Part shown: positions 1 through 12,370 of the stretch, one piece after another
Position numbering within the stretch: the stretch's first letter is position 1
Layout of the letters: every line of letters starts with the position of its first letter
From: Pseudoscleropodium purum
Lineage: Eukaryota; Streptophyta; Bryopsida; Hypnales; Brachytheciaceae
Assembly: GCA_963969395.1 (NCBI GenBank)
Contig: OZ017795.1
Span: 34,143,063 to 34,207,062 of the forward strand
DNA length: 64,000 nucleotides
Direction: 5' to 3'
The notes under the pieces: model-generated
The model's input: only the letters and a program-made list of their open reading frames with translations
What the model was told of the DNA's origin: nothing
Database searches by the model: none
Program-made: the position numbers and the translations under genes

Positions 1-1950
1 AAAAAGAGGTGTGATAAGAAATAAAAAATAAAAAATAAAATTGATAAGAGCTCCAATACAAAATTGGAAAATGTCAATCCCTAGTCAACATTAGGGCAAG
101 TATTCTAAATTATGTTCACCCTTTGTTTTTAAAAATGATATTACCTAATAATATAACAATCATCATATGTTATTGTTTCTATAGGTTTATAATTGCCTTA
201 AATTAGAATTCTTCATTTTTCCACCTTACTACCTTAACTAGTAGCTAAGGTTGGCAAAAGTATTTCTAAGAATAAATGCCAAAAATTGTGGATATTTTTT
301 TCAATGTTTTTTATTGTACAATTTTTTTCTTAAAAAAATTTGTATTTCTAGGCACCTACCAAATCATATTTGCTAACTTCAATCAACTATTTGACAAGGA
401 ATGTGGTTTATTCTATATAATTTTTAAATATGTTTTAAATTTTAAAAATTTCCTTTTCTTTAAACCATTAAGGATTGGTAGACCACTTTCTAATCAAAAT
501 TGACACTTTTTCATTGGTAGCTAGAGTTTTATAATGAATTTGGATACAAATGAAAGAGGACAGATATGGGGAATTGAAAACCAAATGCATTGGGACAAGA
601 ATTAGGACAATTTGTGCTAGCTTGGGATTCGGGGGTTGAAAAAACAAACAAAATATTGATTGAAAATACAAAAATCAATACATAAATCAATGTAGAATTT
701 GTCATGTATTTATTACAAAGCCCTTGGTATTCATCAGTATGGTCAAATCTCCATAATGCATCATGGTTTGGTATTTTTTTTTCATGTTCAACCTAGAACC
801 AAAAAATGTCTTGCCCATTTCTATTTTCTAATGGCTTAAGCAACCTAGAGTCTCCCATTTTGTGTTTAGGAAAACATACCCATATTTTTTGAGGTTCAAT
901 GAAAATGAATTATATCACTCAAAAGTTAGGACATTCCTACACTTTCAATTTTTTTTTTTAAACTTTAGAAATGGACATCATACGAACCTCTTCATAGGCT
1001 TTGAACATTTGAGAGTTAATTCCAGCAGATTTTTTTCCCAATACAAAGCTATAATTGTGCCTCTAAAATGTGACTTCTAGTCATTGGCTACGGTTATAGT
1101 TGTATATTGCCAAAAAAATATTGGTTCTCTCTAAAAGAACGAATCCATGACTACTTATTCAAACTTCTCAATCCTTCACTTTGTACACTACTATTTATTT
1201 ACCACTCTATACGAGTGGAAACTTTTATATTTAATTTTCACAAATGAAATCACTTTTTTTTTAAAAGTCTAAAATTTTCTATAGAAAACATTCCTCATTC
1301 GGCAAAATGACCTACAAATTTTCACTCAAAATTTTGATGGATTTTCAGGTAATCCCATGGCAGATCATGGGCTTTATAATCTCAGCAAAAGAAACCTCTC
1401 TGATCAGGAAGTATGATCAATGTAATAAGATATTTGTGACCAATGAACATGGAGTTTATAGGATGACTCGGCTTTTTGTCATTCTTTTCAAATGTCATTC
1501 TCTGGTTCTCTATGGTTGTTTGGTTGTTGCCTAAGTTTAATCATTTAATTTAGTAAAATCTATTTTACAGGCATTCTTGTCATTTTAATTAAATTTGCAA
1601 GCATAATCGTTAAAAAACTAACAAATAAAATTACAACTCAATTCAAATTCATATCTTTAAATTTGTTTGTTGTGTTTTTATCAAGTTTTTTTTTTTGTGT
1701 TTATGGTACCATCAAAAAGCCCTTGGCAAGGAAAGGTGCACAAGCTTTGTTTTGTGGTCTTTGGACCTATGGCATGAAAGTTATTGAATTTCCAAACTAT
1801 TTTTGAATTTTAAAAAATTTAAAAATTACTTTTACTTTTATTTTGAACGTGGCAACAGCACATGGCACACTAGTACTAAGTTGAAGGCAATTCATCAATT
1901 CAAGGCAATTTCTACACTATTGTACTTCAATAGTAGATTTGATTTAAATT
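1..1950. other. AT-rich gene-free stretch
   Basis: No open frame here resembles a known family, and homopolymer runs and stop codons are frequent in all frames. A short frame near 1345-1533 (+) follows a plausible acceptor (TTTTCAG) but I cannot tie it to a family. I read the segment as old, decayed intergenic or transposon-derived DNA. Confidence 0.5.
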
Positions 1951-1959
1951 AATTAAGAA

Positions 1960-2640
1960 AAAGTTCTACATTCTTCTACTACTTTTGGGAGTAGACAACT
2001 AAATCTTCAAATAAATGTAAAGTTGGTTTGTTGAAAATCCAAAGAATTTAGTAGCAATCCATTGAGTCAAATACTAATCTATCATTTGACCATCTACTAT
2101 AAAAAAAACTTGATGACAAAATGAAGGAGATAAGAGCTTGACCACTCATTGTCAAAAATGATGGAATTGTGTTCAAAGTAGAACTTTACACTTCATTTGA
2201 GCATAATAGAATAACTTTGAATGAAGAAAAGTGGGAAAATCAAGCTAAATTTCATTTAAAGAAACTCATTTGTGATTTAGAGCATTAAAAAAAACTATGG
2301 AAAAAATTTAGAGAGGATATTTGAAAATATTAAAAAAAAATGTCCTTTCCAACCGTTCTTTGAATTTTGACCATAATTTTTGATTGGAGGCTCAAAATCT
2401 CAAGTAGTTTTTTGGAGCTAAAAGTTGGCTTGATTTCCCAGCTTTTCTCAATTCAGGTTTTTTTTAAATAAATTATTTTACTATGCCTAAATAAGGTTTA
2501 AAATTCTACTTTGAATACAATTCCTACTTTTGACTTAATTATGAGCAAATGAGTCCCTACTAATCCTAATTTACATATCTCAAATGGATTATTTTATTTC
2601 TTACCACCCCACTTATATAAAGATCTTGTCATATATTTTT
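1960..2640 (+). mobile_element. Foldback (long inverted-repeat) element, copy 1
   Basis: The segment at about 2150-2280 recurs as an imperfect reverse complement at about 2400-2560. Shared words include CAAAGTAGAA, the GCATARTARAATAA core and GGGAAAWTCAAGC. The outer flanks continue to match a second, oppositely oriented copy at 11.5-12.4 kb, so this is a dispersed family and not a local palindrome. No coding capacity is visible. It is probably a non-autonomous DNA transposon of MITE or foldback type; its superfamily and target-site duplication cannot be fixed by eye. Confidence 0.6.
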
Positions 2641-5040
2641 TGAACATTCCCAATAAATGACTTGTAAAGCACTATAAAACAATTGTTGGTGTACATAGAA
2701 TTATTTCTCAATTTTGAATACATGAAGTGATTCTTACTAGCCATACCCTCAAACTACTTAGCAAAGAACAAGCAAGAGTTTGTGTTGGGTGTTTAAAATG
2801 CACTTGCTCTTAACCCTAGACCGCCCAAGAGGACAAAAAGTATCCTTGCATAGTTTTAAGTCCAATTGAAAATGCTGTAACTTTTTCATCTAATGTCCGA
2901 TTTTAAGAAAACTTGTTGGGAAAGTTGCGCTATGTCTTCTAGTTTGTATGGTAAAATTTTCAGATCAATCCAAGATGAATCAAGTTTCTGGAAGCCAATC
3001 GAAGTTCACAAGTTCAATTTGAGTTCACCAAACTACATTTGACAGCTGCAACTTTGAGGGCTTGTATCTACTTTGTCAAATGTTTGTTTTCAATCAAATT
3101 TGTTGGGTTATTGTGGTAAAATTTTCATGTAAATCCAAGCTTCTTTGAATGTTTGGGAGCAATTCAGAAAAAGGATGAAAATTGTTATTTCTTTTTCATA
3201 AGCGGTTTACCTCTATACTCCTAGTTTTCTGTTAGGTTAAGTTATACGACCTGAAATACTGAAATTAAGATTGTGTTTTACTGATTTTACTTGACTGATT
3301 TTACACTAACCATGGGATCTCCCCCTTTCAGTTAACTTATTGTTTGTAACTATTTTGTGGACCTGAATGATGGGCAGGGTTGGAGTGGAACTGCGGAAGA
3401 GTCCACAAAGACCATTGACTGCATACCGTTTAGCATTTAATTTGTAACTACTATGCATTTAGAATGTCAGACTGCTCAGTTGACTCAATCTGACTGCATA
3501 CAGACAAAATGGAGTAACTTATAAACTGGTGTCTGTGTTTTACATAATACATACCATGACCACATGAGCGATATGGCTCTCGGGCAAAAATTTACATTGG
3601 TCCCTGCATGACAAGTTCATACATAGTACAGAGTACTATATTTTTCTAATTCTGTTTCATAGTTTATTGTAATACTGAGAATTGGTGAATCCCCATTCTT
3701 CACTTGGATGGATATGAAAAAATGTAGTTAAAAAAAAGTCCCAAATTTCCTATACTCTTATTGCAAAGGCTTGAGAGAAGCATTAGGGAAGATCTGAGGG
3801 CATTAACGGCTTGTTTGGGGCCTTTTCCCCTCATTGTTCCCTCGCAGCAAAGCGAAAGGCCGGCTGTAAGAAAAAACAAAAATAATAATAATTTTTTAAA
3901 ATAAAAAAAAGAAATAATTTATTTTTTAAATGATGTGGCACAATCTTGGTCACATTAGACTACATTGTTGGTTGTGTTTCCAGCAATCTAGGGTTAAAGA
4001 ATCTATAGGTTTCCAATACCCTCAAAAATCTTTTGATGTCTAGGTTTTGCAATTGATTACAAGAAAATACACTACTAGAGTATGATTTTACTTTCAAATT
4101 TTCAAAGTAGAAGAACTTGCAATTTTGATTAGAATCATGAAAGTATTACCACCGGAGCTCCTTAGAATTAAAGAGCCCAACCTCATATAAACGTTGCTGT
4201 AAACCTTCATAGCTTGCCCCACTAAAGACATTCTATCAAGGAAAATTGGGATGGACTCTTTGAAGACCTTGACTTACAACATTTCCACCCCAAACAAGTC
4301 TTGTATGACAATATTTGATAGATGGTCAAATTGGATGATAAGTGTCCCCTCCTAAAAAAATTGAGCTTCCCATCTTACTTTGTGTTCCATTCACTTGTGA
4401 TTGGTCAATTTATTATGTGTGGAACTCATTTGGTGCATAGAGGTGAGAAACAAGAAGTTGAAAGGCTTACCTAATAAAGATATGAAATTCTAAGGAGTTG
4501 CTCTGGTAGTGTTGAGGGGTGGTGGTGGTTGATGCTTTTGGAAGCCATAATTTTTGGGGCCCGCTCATATTTATATCATGCCCAAATTTTGGAGATTTCC
4601 TTTGGGAAATATTGGGTGAATAGTAGTGGTTTCTTCCAATCAAAAAAGAAGGATAGTTGCAAGATATTCTAATAAGTTTTACTAGCTTCAAAACTTAGAG
4701 AAAAATCATCACAAACAAAAATAATGTTTCCATCTCATACTTAGTAAATCCTAACCACTCAGCACTAAAGTATGTACATCCCTAATCAACACTAAAACAA
4801 ACATGACACCTATATTTGGACCAAAAATTGTTACAAATATCTAGATACTGATTATACAAGATGTATAGACAATCAAAACATGGAAGTCTATATATGAGAG
4901 CCTACTATTGGTTATTGGGACACCTATAAAAAATACTTTGAGAATTTGTAATTTATCCTTACACTGTCCAAATAACACGTATTAAAGTGCATTAGAATCT
5001 TCTTTCACTTGCCAATAAGGTTCAGTAAAAATAAATTTGG
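2641..5040. other. Gene-free stretch, no assignable element
   Basis: AT-rich DNA with no supportable coding frame. Positions 2790-3660 are less AT-biased and have the look of an old LTR or transcribed repeat, but I found no paired copy, primer-binding site or polypurine tract. A CACTACTAGA word lies at about 4071, which resembles a CACTA-type terminus, but no partner end was found. Confidence 0.4.
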
Positions 5041-5060
5041 TTTTTAAATTTGGTAACTAT

Positions 5061-5190
5061 CACTAGTAGGAAATATGGACCGTACAGACTACAGAAATGA
5101 TCCATGAGAAGACCCCACATGACAAATTTGACTAACAATGGGTCTTCAGAACAATGGGTCTTCTAGTTGACATGGTCCATATTTGTATTG
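5061..5190. repeat. Short hairpin repeat with CACTA-like edge
   Basis: AAATATGGACC at 5071-5081 is repeated perfectly as its reverse complement at 5174-5184. Inside, GAAGACCC and GGGTCTTC form further inverted matches. The left edge begins CACTAGTAGG. It could be a very small MITE. Confidence 0.45.
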
Positions 5191-5439
5191 ATTTATATTC
5201 AATTGTAATTAGCGATGATTATAGATGTGCACACCTTAACAAGAATCATTGACAATGAGCCCAAAGTCTAGCTTCTTTTACACTAACTTATTTTTTTAAA
5301 AAGCGACTGCTTTTTGGGCACAAAATTACATTTTCACATAGTGTGGTGCTCCAAGACCATCTTTCTAGCATTGTCGCATGCACTAGGCCACCAACCAGCA
5401 CAATCAGTAAAGTAGGATACAGCCAGCCAGGTTTGTTTG

Positions 5440-6570
5440 GTTTCATTCTCGTAAAGTTTTAACACCGTCACAACCTATCCACAAGCTCCAGCACATGAAT
5501 CTCTCCGACTTCGTCAACCCCGTTTCAACACTGGTGACGGTTACAGACAAGTGATGGTGAACCAGTGATTACGAGCGATGACGACGAGGGTTGTCGAGTG
5601 TCGACTTGCCGGGGGGCTATCAGCCTACCTCTTCTCTACTACCAATTGTTGGTAAAGCAAGGTGAAGGAATCTACGGCGCGCGTTGTCGGGGGGCTATCC
5701 TCTCGAAGTTACTAAACATAGGTTTCGCTCAGAGCACAGATGTAAACGGGCCACGGTCGAGTACGTCACTACTGACTCCTCAGAAGCCCAGTCCTCCCAC
5801 TGCTGCAAGCCCTACTTCCTTCCTGCCTTACATCTGTCATAACTGACCGGATCGATCGATGGACGGACACGAGTCCCGAGATTATTCTGCGACAGTGATG
5901 GTCATACAGAAAGCCTTGACTGAAACGGAAGGAATGGAATGGAATTGACGGACGACAACGGGAGTTTCAAAAGGTGCGTTGTCGTTGTAGCGTGGCGTTG
6001 TGTGTCTCACTGTGCTCAGTGTAGACTCACACAGAGTCACAGACAAACAGGACAGATGTAGATGGCGTGCATCGCAGTTGTTGTTGTTGTTGTTTTCCTC
6101 TCTTTCCTGGCTTTGAATTCTGTTGTTTGGAAACCTCACTTGCCTGTTATGATAACCGCCATCTTGTGTGTGTAAGTAAGTTAGTGCAGTCAGTGTCCCC
6201 ACTTACTTTGTGAGCCTGACACGATCAGTCGCAAGTCGGCCAGAGAAATAGTTTGTGGTTTGGGTTGGAGTGTGAGTGTAAGATAAGTTAGTACAGCAAA
6301 CAGCCTTGATTTAAGGTAAGGTGTGTGCCTGAGTGAATGATCCTTAGCAGGAAGCATGCGTCCTGTTGTCCTCCTTAGCTCCAAGCTTACTGCGTCTGCC
6401 ACCCCTCCTGATGTCACCTCACTGTCTGTGCGCACAGACACGTATTGAAGTTAACCCTTGAGCTCCCACGCAACCAAAACGGCCCACAGTGAGCCAGGGG
6501 TTTCTGCAGAGTGAAAAGCAGAACGGAATTAAGGTAGACAAGGCCTAATTATGAGCTTACAACCCATTCC
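5440..6570. other. GC-rich island without a recognised gene
   Basis: Base composition shifts abruptly toward GC compared with both flanks. It contains CpG-rich stretches, two TGTCGGGGGGCTATC-like words about 100 bp apart (near 5606 and 5685) and a (TTG)n run near 6075-6095. Open frames exist on both strands but none reads like a protein family, and their predicted products overlap one another. It could be the promoter and leader of a lost gene, an LTR fragment, or part of a GC-rich mobile element. Confidence 0.4.
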
Positions 6571-6579
6571 CAACCACTT

Positions 6580-7345
6580 CGAGCGTCTCCACTCTTGCCC
6601 TGAAAAGGGTCCTGGGGTGAGGTGGTGTATTGAGAGCCTGGGTTATGTTCGGTCCCCCACAAGGATCACCCCAGTCATGAAAAAATAAGTTGTTTGACCG
6701 CAATCCTATAGAGCTTGCTCACTAGTCTAGCCACAACTATTCTTGTCAAAAGATTATTGTTTTTTCTTGATTTTTGTTTTTTCAATTGATTGCTTAAACA
6801 CTATTAATTGTTTAACACTATTCACTACTTAGCACTCTTAGCACTTATGATTGCTTGGCACAATCGCATTTTGTTGAACTTTGACTGTGGCTAGGAACTT
6901 TTTTGGAAGTTTATTTTTTAATCAAATGAAATAGAATTTCATTGTCAATAATAAGAAAAAGCAAGAATCTTCTGGCAATTAATAGTGTCTAGGCAATAGG
7001 TGTTGTCTAGACACTATTAATTGTTTTTTTTAAGGTTTTAGAATGAAAGTCCTAAACAAATAAGAATGAAAATAAAAATAAGAATCTATAGTGTCAAATA
7101 ATTAATAGTATTTAGGCAATCAATTGAAAAAACATAAAGCAAGAAAAAGCAAGAATCTTTTGACAAGAATAGTTGTGGCGGGACTAGTGAGTAGGCTCCA
7201 TAAGATTGTGGTCAAACAATTTATTTTTCTGTAGTCGGGATGACAGGGAGTGATAGGAAGCTCACAGTAGAGGAACAAAAGTTGTCTAGGCTCTTCATAC
7301 ACTGGCCTAGGATCATGTTGAGGGCAAGGATTGAGATGCTCTTAA
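6580..7345. mobile_element. Inverted-repeat (MITE/foldback) element
   Basis: The left arm from about 6580 to 6810 is an imperfect reverse complement of the right arm from about 7090 to 7345. Matching pairs include the outer GAGCRTCTC, CTTGCCCT and the inner CAACTATTCTTGTCAAAAGA, and the TTGATTGCYTAAAYACTATT words. The centre carries its own inverted repeat around TAGTGTCTAGGCAATA / TGTCTAGACACTATTA. There is no coding capacity. I read it as a non-autonomous DNA transposon of about 770 bp. Confidence 0.6.
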
Positions 7346-8520
7346 GGAATTATGCAAATCTAGAGTGCAGATTTCTTAACTGTAGAATTTTTTGTGTGCT
7401 AAAATAGAGTTTGAAAGGATTCCAAAATTTTCTAGTTTTTTTTCTTTCCAAATATAAGTATCCTCAATTTTTAGCTCAAAATATATATAGTTGACCTATA
7501 TTGGTCATATAGATTTTCCTATTTCTAACTACAGGCTACAAATAAAATTGACCAAGGACTAGTTGCAATATTGAAAGACTTGTAGCCAATCACAATGCAC
7601 TACAACTGCGTTGGGGGATGTGTCATAATTGATCACTATTCATCTCCTTGTGTGTTGAAATAAAGTAGCTTGTACCACCATATTAGGGGTATAGATCAAG
7701 AAATGGGTTGGCTACTCTATCCTTTGATTACCAATCTAATATTTGGGGGCCAAACCCAATGGGAGTACATGTTTTACAAATCTAACCCAAGTGGAATTAT
7801 AATTTTTCAATTAAAATTATAATTTTTGTAAATTTTTGGAGTGATCTACTGTGATATTACAAAACCGCCTATAGAGTGGAGTCATAAATGTTCTATTAAC
7901 AACCCATATCTGTCTTTCCATGTATCTATTAGTACTTAAGTATTCACCAATAAAACATTAACATGTTACCTCTTGTGAATTAATGCATTGATTTTGTCAT
8001 AAAAGTGAACATATTTGGATGAATTTGGTGGCAAAATTAGGACTAGAAATAGGGCTGGAAATGGGCAATTGGCATAGACAAGCTTTTCTACTTTATAAAT
8101 CTTAATCTAAAAGGAATCAGGAATGAGTTAGGAAAATGGACAGTGAAGGTGCACTAATTTATTGGATGGAGAATGAAATTGGAACAATTGAATTTGGAAA
8201 ATATAATTGCATGCAACAATTACATGGATTTATGTATAGGAATCATGTTTGTTGGTCTTCGTATATTATATGGGAAGAAGTGTAAAAGATGTATATCTTT
8301 GGGGCATGTAGCAAAGTGAATATCATTGGCAGCTAATGTGGATGTGGATAGTGGTGGTGGTGGAAGTCAACATAGAAACAACACAAGTGAATAGTCATTT
8401 TTTTGAAAGAAGTCATTCTTAAATAAATACAACATAATAGAAAGGTTTATTACAATGCTTTATGTAATTTGATTTATTGTGGTTGACTATAGGCTTTTTT
8501 TGAGCATTTTGTTCCATCTT
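7346..8520. other. Gene-free stretch
   Basis: AT-rich, with stop codons in every frame at short intervals. I see no paired repeat, RNA gene or protein-like frame. Confidence 0.4.
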
Positions 8521-8524
8521 TTAT

Positions 8525-8687
8525 TATAGACCCATTACAAAAATTTCAGCCCTCGGGAAGGTTGCAAGTTTTGAATTGCACAAAACCCCCCAGTGCAATT
8601 AGAGAGGAATTCAGACTGTTTTATTTTTATTTTTAATGAAAGTAGCTTATGTGGCACTACTTGTGCCACATTAGCAATACATCAGAT

Positions 8688-8719
<32 letters not shown>

Positions 8720-8835
8720 ATTTATTATTATTATTTATTTATTTATTTATTTATTTTGTACTTGCACTACTTTGTGCCAAAAAAAGCAAACCTTAATAGT
8801 CCACCCAAGGCTTAGATTTTTCCTAAAGGTTGGCT
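8525..8835 (+). repeat. Dispersed repeat D, copy 1
   Basis: This segment aligns with 57780-58060 in the same orientation. Both contain CATTACAAAAA, GCAAGTTTTGAA, ATGAAAGTAG, a CACTAYTTGTGCCAC word, TGTACTTGCACT and CTTTAATGGYCC/CCCAAGGCT-type words in the same order. Copy 1 is interrupted by a (TA)n plus (TTTA)n microsatellite at about 8688-8757. The family is unidentified. Confidence 0.6.
8688..8757. repeat. (TA)n / (TTA)n / (TTTA)n microsatellite
   Basis: A TA run is followed by TTA and TTTA units, lying within dispersed repeat D. Confidence 0.9.
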
Positions 8836-11140
8836 TCAACTACCCATTTATAAGTCTTGATTAGACGTAAAAGAAGCACAATTGAACGTGTGTCAATTTC
8901 AATTAGAATATTTTGTTTATGCCTATATCAAGTGCTTATTGTATAAAGTATGTATTTTCACATATTGAAGGTATTTCTTTTGTATTGATGCTTTGTATGA
9001 ATCATGAAAATAATGTCTATCAAATTCATAGGTCTTTGAAGTGAATATATTATTATGATGCTAGTGTTGCAAGCTTGTATTTGTACATTCTTCATATTTT
9101 GTTGTCAACAATGATGTATACAAAATAGATCATCCTAATTTTTGCACATTTATTGTCTATCACTCACTTTCCAATTTGATACAATTATTTTTTCAACTTA
9201 TGCCTCTATATCTTCAATAGTCTTACATCTACTGAAGATTTTTGTTCTTACCCAAATGAGGGTGGGACCTAAAGGGTTAACCCTTAAATGCTTGGGTCTT
9301 TGATTATTGACCTTGGTCAAACTCTATTTCAAGACTCAAAACCTTAATAATAAAATGGAGCTTATTAAGTTTATTTTCTATCACAACCTGTGGTATGATT
9401 ATGCACTCACTATTGACCCAAAAGTTATAAGGATCTTACTTTCTTTTTGAAAATTTGTGCAAGCTTTATTGACTACAAATTTTGGAAATTTTACTTGAAT
9501 GAAGGAACTCCTACTCATCATATTTTACATGTGAAGCTTTGTTTCACATAATTTTAATAAATATTTTAAAAAGAATAATAATTCTTTTGATTTCTATGTG
9601 CAAATAGATAGCTAAACATATATTATAGAAAAAGACCAATTGATTTTATTGGATTCATTGGTACCTATATAAAAATCTTTGAAACATTCTATTCAAACTA
9701 ATGAGATGAAAGTTACAAAGAGTTATACTTTGCAAATAATAAAGATAGAATACATAGTCATTTTTAAACTTGTTAAAAAAATTTCCAAATAAGAACAAAA
9801 CATAGGACTTGTATTACTTATGGGCACCTATGATTATTGTCACTAAGTGCAACTGAACATAGTTATTATTATTAAGCAAAAATTATTTTTATGAGACGTT
9901 GTTGGCAATTGTAAGAGGATTTTGAAGTACTTTAGTATGCATTATTTGTATATATCAACTATAAATAAGTTATGAATTTTCAAAGTACTATACCTAAGTA
10001 TATTCCAAACCAACAATACTCTCATAGGCTTTCATGTTTTAATTGTTTACAAGTTAAATAGTCAATGTCAATGAAAAGTGACACTTTTGAGTTCAAAATG
10101 TAGGTATTGCATTTTGGGCAATGTTGCACATATTTTAGAACATTTTGACCATTGGGATTGATAATTCTCAATATCTTATTGAAATTATTAGCAAATTATC
10201 TACTTCATTTATTATGTATCACCTTCTACTTTATGATATTTAGAAATGAATATGAAATGTTTTTTATTCAATTCTTTTTTCATGTATTTTCATTCTATTT
10301 TCCAATATTTTTATTAAAATATACTAGTTATAGCATAGGACATATATGTATACTTCTAAGAAAATTGAAAAGCAAAACTTTATCATTATAAAAGGTTTGA
10401 AAAACCTAGTTTGTACACATTGAGCTTGCAATTGGTGGGACTTTCAGTATGAAATTTTGGGACAACACACTCACATAAGTGAACTAAAAATACACTACAA
10501 TTAGATTTTTTCCAATATATAAATTAAAAAAAACCTATTTTCGCCTCTCTTTGCAATATTGGACCTTCAAAACATTGCGTACCTTTAGATAACATTAGGA
10601 ATAAAGGGTCTTTGGTTTTGGAAATTGCACTTAATTAGGTTGTTCTGCCTTATAATGGCTTTTTGGTCATTATATAGTATATATAGTTGAATGAAAACTA
10701 CATTTTTATATTTTGCATGTATGAAGTCATATGATTAGCATAACCTATAAAATTTCAAAATCTTTGGTAAAATTTTTATAGTTTCAACATGTTTTCAATT
10801 AAAAGCAAAGAATTTCGTATAGATTTCAATTACACTAATTTTTTTTCCATAATGTGTCATTCATAATAATAACTATAAATTATAAATTATTATTTTCTAA
10901 TTCATTCTATATTTTGGAACTTCAATAGTTTATGGCTATATCTTTGATGACTAAGATGCCATTTGCAATTTTGCAAATAAATCTTCTTCATCAATTAGTT
11001 TTTACGTGAATAAAATATTTTATCTTGTATGAATTCCAATGACATTCTACTAACATTTTTGAATTAAATTAACCACATCCAAATGTGACCAAATTAGCAA
11101 TTTAACATGGTATCTATTATTATATTTAATTTTTTTTTGT
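8836..11140. other. Gene-free AT-rich stretch
   Basis: No supportable gene. The only feature I can place is a weak copy of dispersed repeat C near 9890-10000 (+), recognised by the words TTATGAATTTTCAAAGTACT. The frame at 10152-10391 is Phe/Tyr/Ile/Leu-rich, as expected of AT-rich noncoding DNA. Confidence 0.4.
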
Positions 11141-11149
11141 AGAATCTTG

Positions 11150-11245
11150 TTGGTAGTCAATAAGGGATTTAGATTCTCTTAGAATGTATTTTTTAGACTT
11201 TATATGATTAAACTATAAATTTTCAAAGTGCTAAAAATAAATGCT
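11150..11245 (+). repeat. Dispersed repeat C copy
   Basis: It contains CAATAAGGGATTTAGATTCT and, about 60 bp later, TAAATTTTCAAAGTGCTAAAA. The same words in the same order recur at about 14990-15100 (+) and, reverse complemented, at about 32930-33040. Confidence 0.5.
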
Positions 11246-11519
11246 TTTTAAATAGACCATAAACTCTCTCACAAATCATAACATTCAATGGCAATCACCT
11301 AGATTGCTTTTCTTCCAACAAAATGGTATGGAATATTCACCATCCATTAGTAGCTACAAGGGCCATTGGCAATAAGCCAAACTCCTATCAATAGATAGCA
11401 ACTTTTACAATGCCTGTCTTGAATATAAAAATTCAACATTCATTTCATTGAGAACAATGAATGATCTCTTGCTCTAATAAAGGCCATTAATTAATACTTA
11501 AATGAAATGGAAAGACAAG

Positions 11520-12370
11520 CTCTTAATGTAGATATGGGGTGGTAGGAGGTAAAAGAATCCATGTAGGATAGGTAAATTAGGATTAGTTGAAGCTCAACTA
11601 CTTGTAATTAAGTCAAAAGTAGGAACTTTGTTTGAAGTAGAATTTCAGACCTTGTTTAGGCATAGTAAAATAAAAAATTTCAAGTAAATTTGAAATAAGA
11701 TAAGTTGGAAAAATCAAGTTGAATTTCATATCCAAAAATATTCTTTTAGATTTTGAGCCTCCTATCAATATTTATGGAAAATTTTAGAGATGATTTGGAA
11801 GGGACATTTTCTTTAAATTTTGTCCATAACTTTTTATTGGAGGTTTGAAATCATAAATGATTTTTTGGAGATGAAATTTATCTTGATTTTCCAACTTTTC
11901 TTAGTTCAAAGATTTTTGAAATTTTTTATTTTACTATGCCTAAATGATGTATAAATTTCTACTTCAAATACAATTCCTATGTATTGACAATGAATGGTCA
12001 AGCTCTCATCTTCAAATTATTCCACACCCTTAGGGATTCATGATGAATAATGGATTTTATTATAGAAAAGACCTCTCTACCTTTTGCTCCTAATGATGCT
12101 AGTAAAGTGATACCTTCACTCTCATCTTCAAATTATTCCACACCCTTTAGGGATTCATGATAAATAATGGATCTTATTATAGAAAAGACCTCTCCACCTT
12201 TTGCTCCTAATGATGCTAGTAAAGTGATACTGTCACTTTGTCATCAAAAGTTTCTTGCTAGTAGACATTATTATTTGACTCAATGGATTTTTTAGATTAT
12301 TGACAAACCTTCTTTAAATTTATTTGTTTAATCCTAGTGTTCTACAATTATTTTGATACTCAAGTTTACT
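11520..12370 (-). mobile_element. Foldback element, copy 2 (inverted relative to copy 1)
   Basis: Arms at about 11615-11740 and 11850-11985 are imperfect reverse complements of each other. Both arms and the outer flanks match the element at 1960-2640 in the opposite orientation. Diagnostic words are TAAATTAGGATTAGT, AATTAAGTCAAAAGTAGGA, GGCATAGTAAAATAA and AGAGCTTGACCA in reverse complement. The copy also carries an internal tandem duplication at 12003-12235. No coding capacity is visible. Confidence 0.6.
12003..12235. repeat. Tandem duplication, two units of about 116 bp
   Basis: The unit starting CTCTCATCTTCAAATTATTC occurs at 12003 and again at 12119, with only a few substitutions and a one-base indel. 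High identity between units, set in heavily diverged surroundings, suggests that the duplication is younger than the element that holds it. Confidence 0.85.

Noticed and set aside
1307..1534. 75-codon plus-strand frame (ends LYGCLVVA) as an exon
   Set aside because: It follows a plausible acceptor and looks protein-like, but I found no neighbouring exon and recognise no family.
5565..6441. Frames of 83-106 codons in the GC-rich island as genes
   Set aside because: Overlapping on both strands, no family match and no splice-site support.
10152..10391. Membrane-protein-like 79-codon frame
   Set aside because: The Phe/Leu/Ile/Tyr content is what AT-rich noncoding DNA produces; there is no supporting context.
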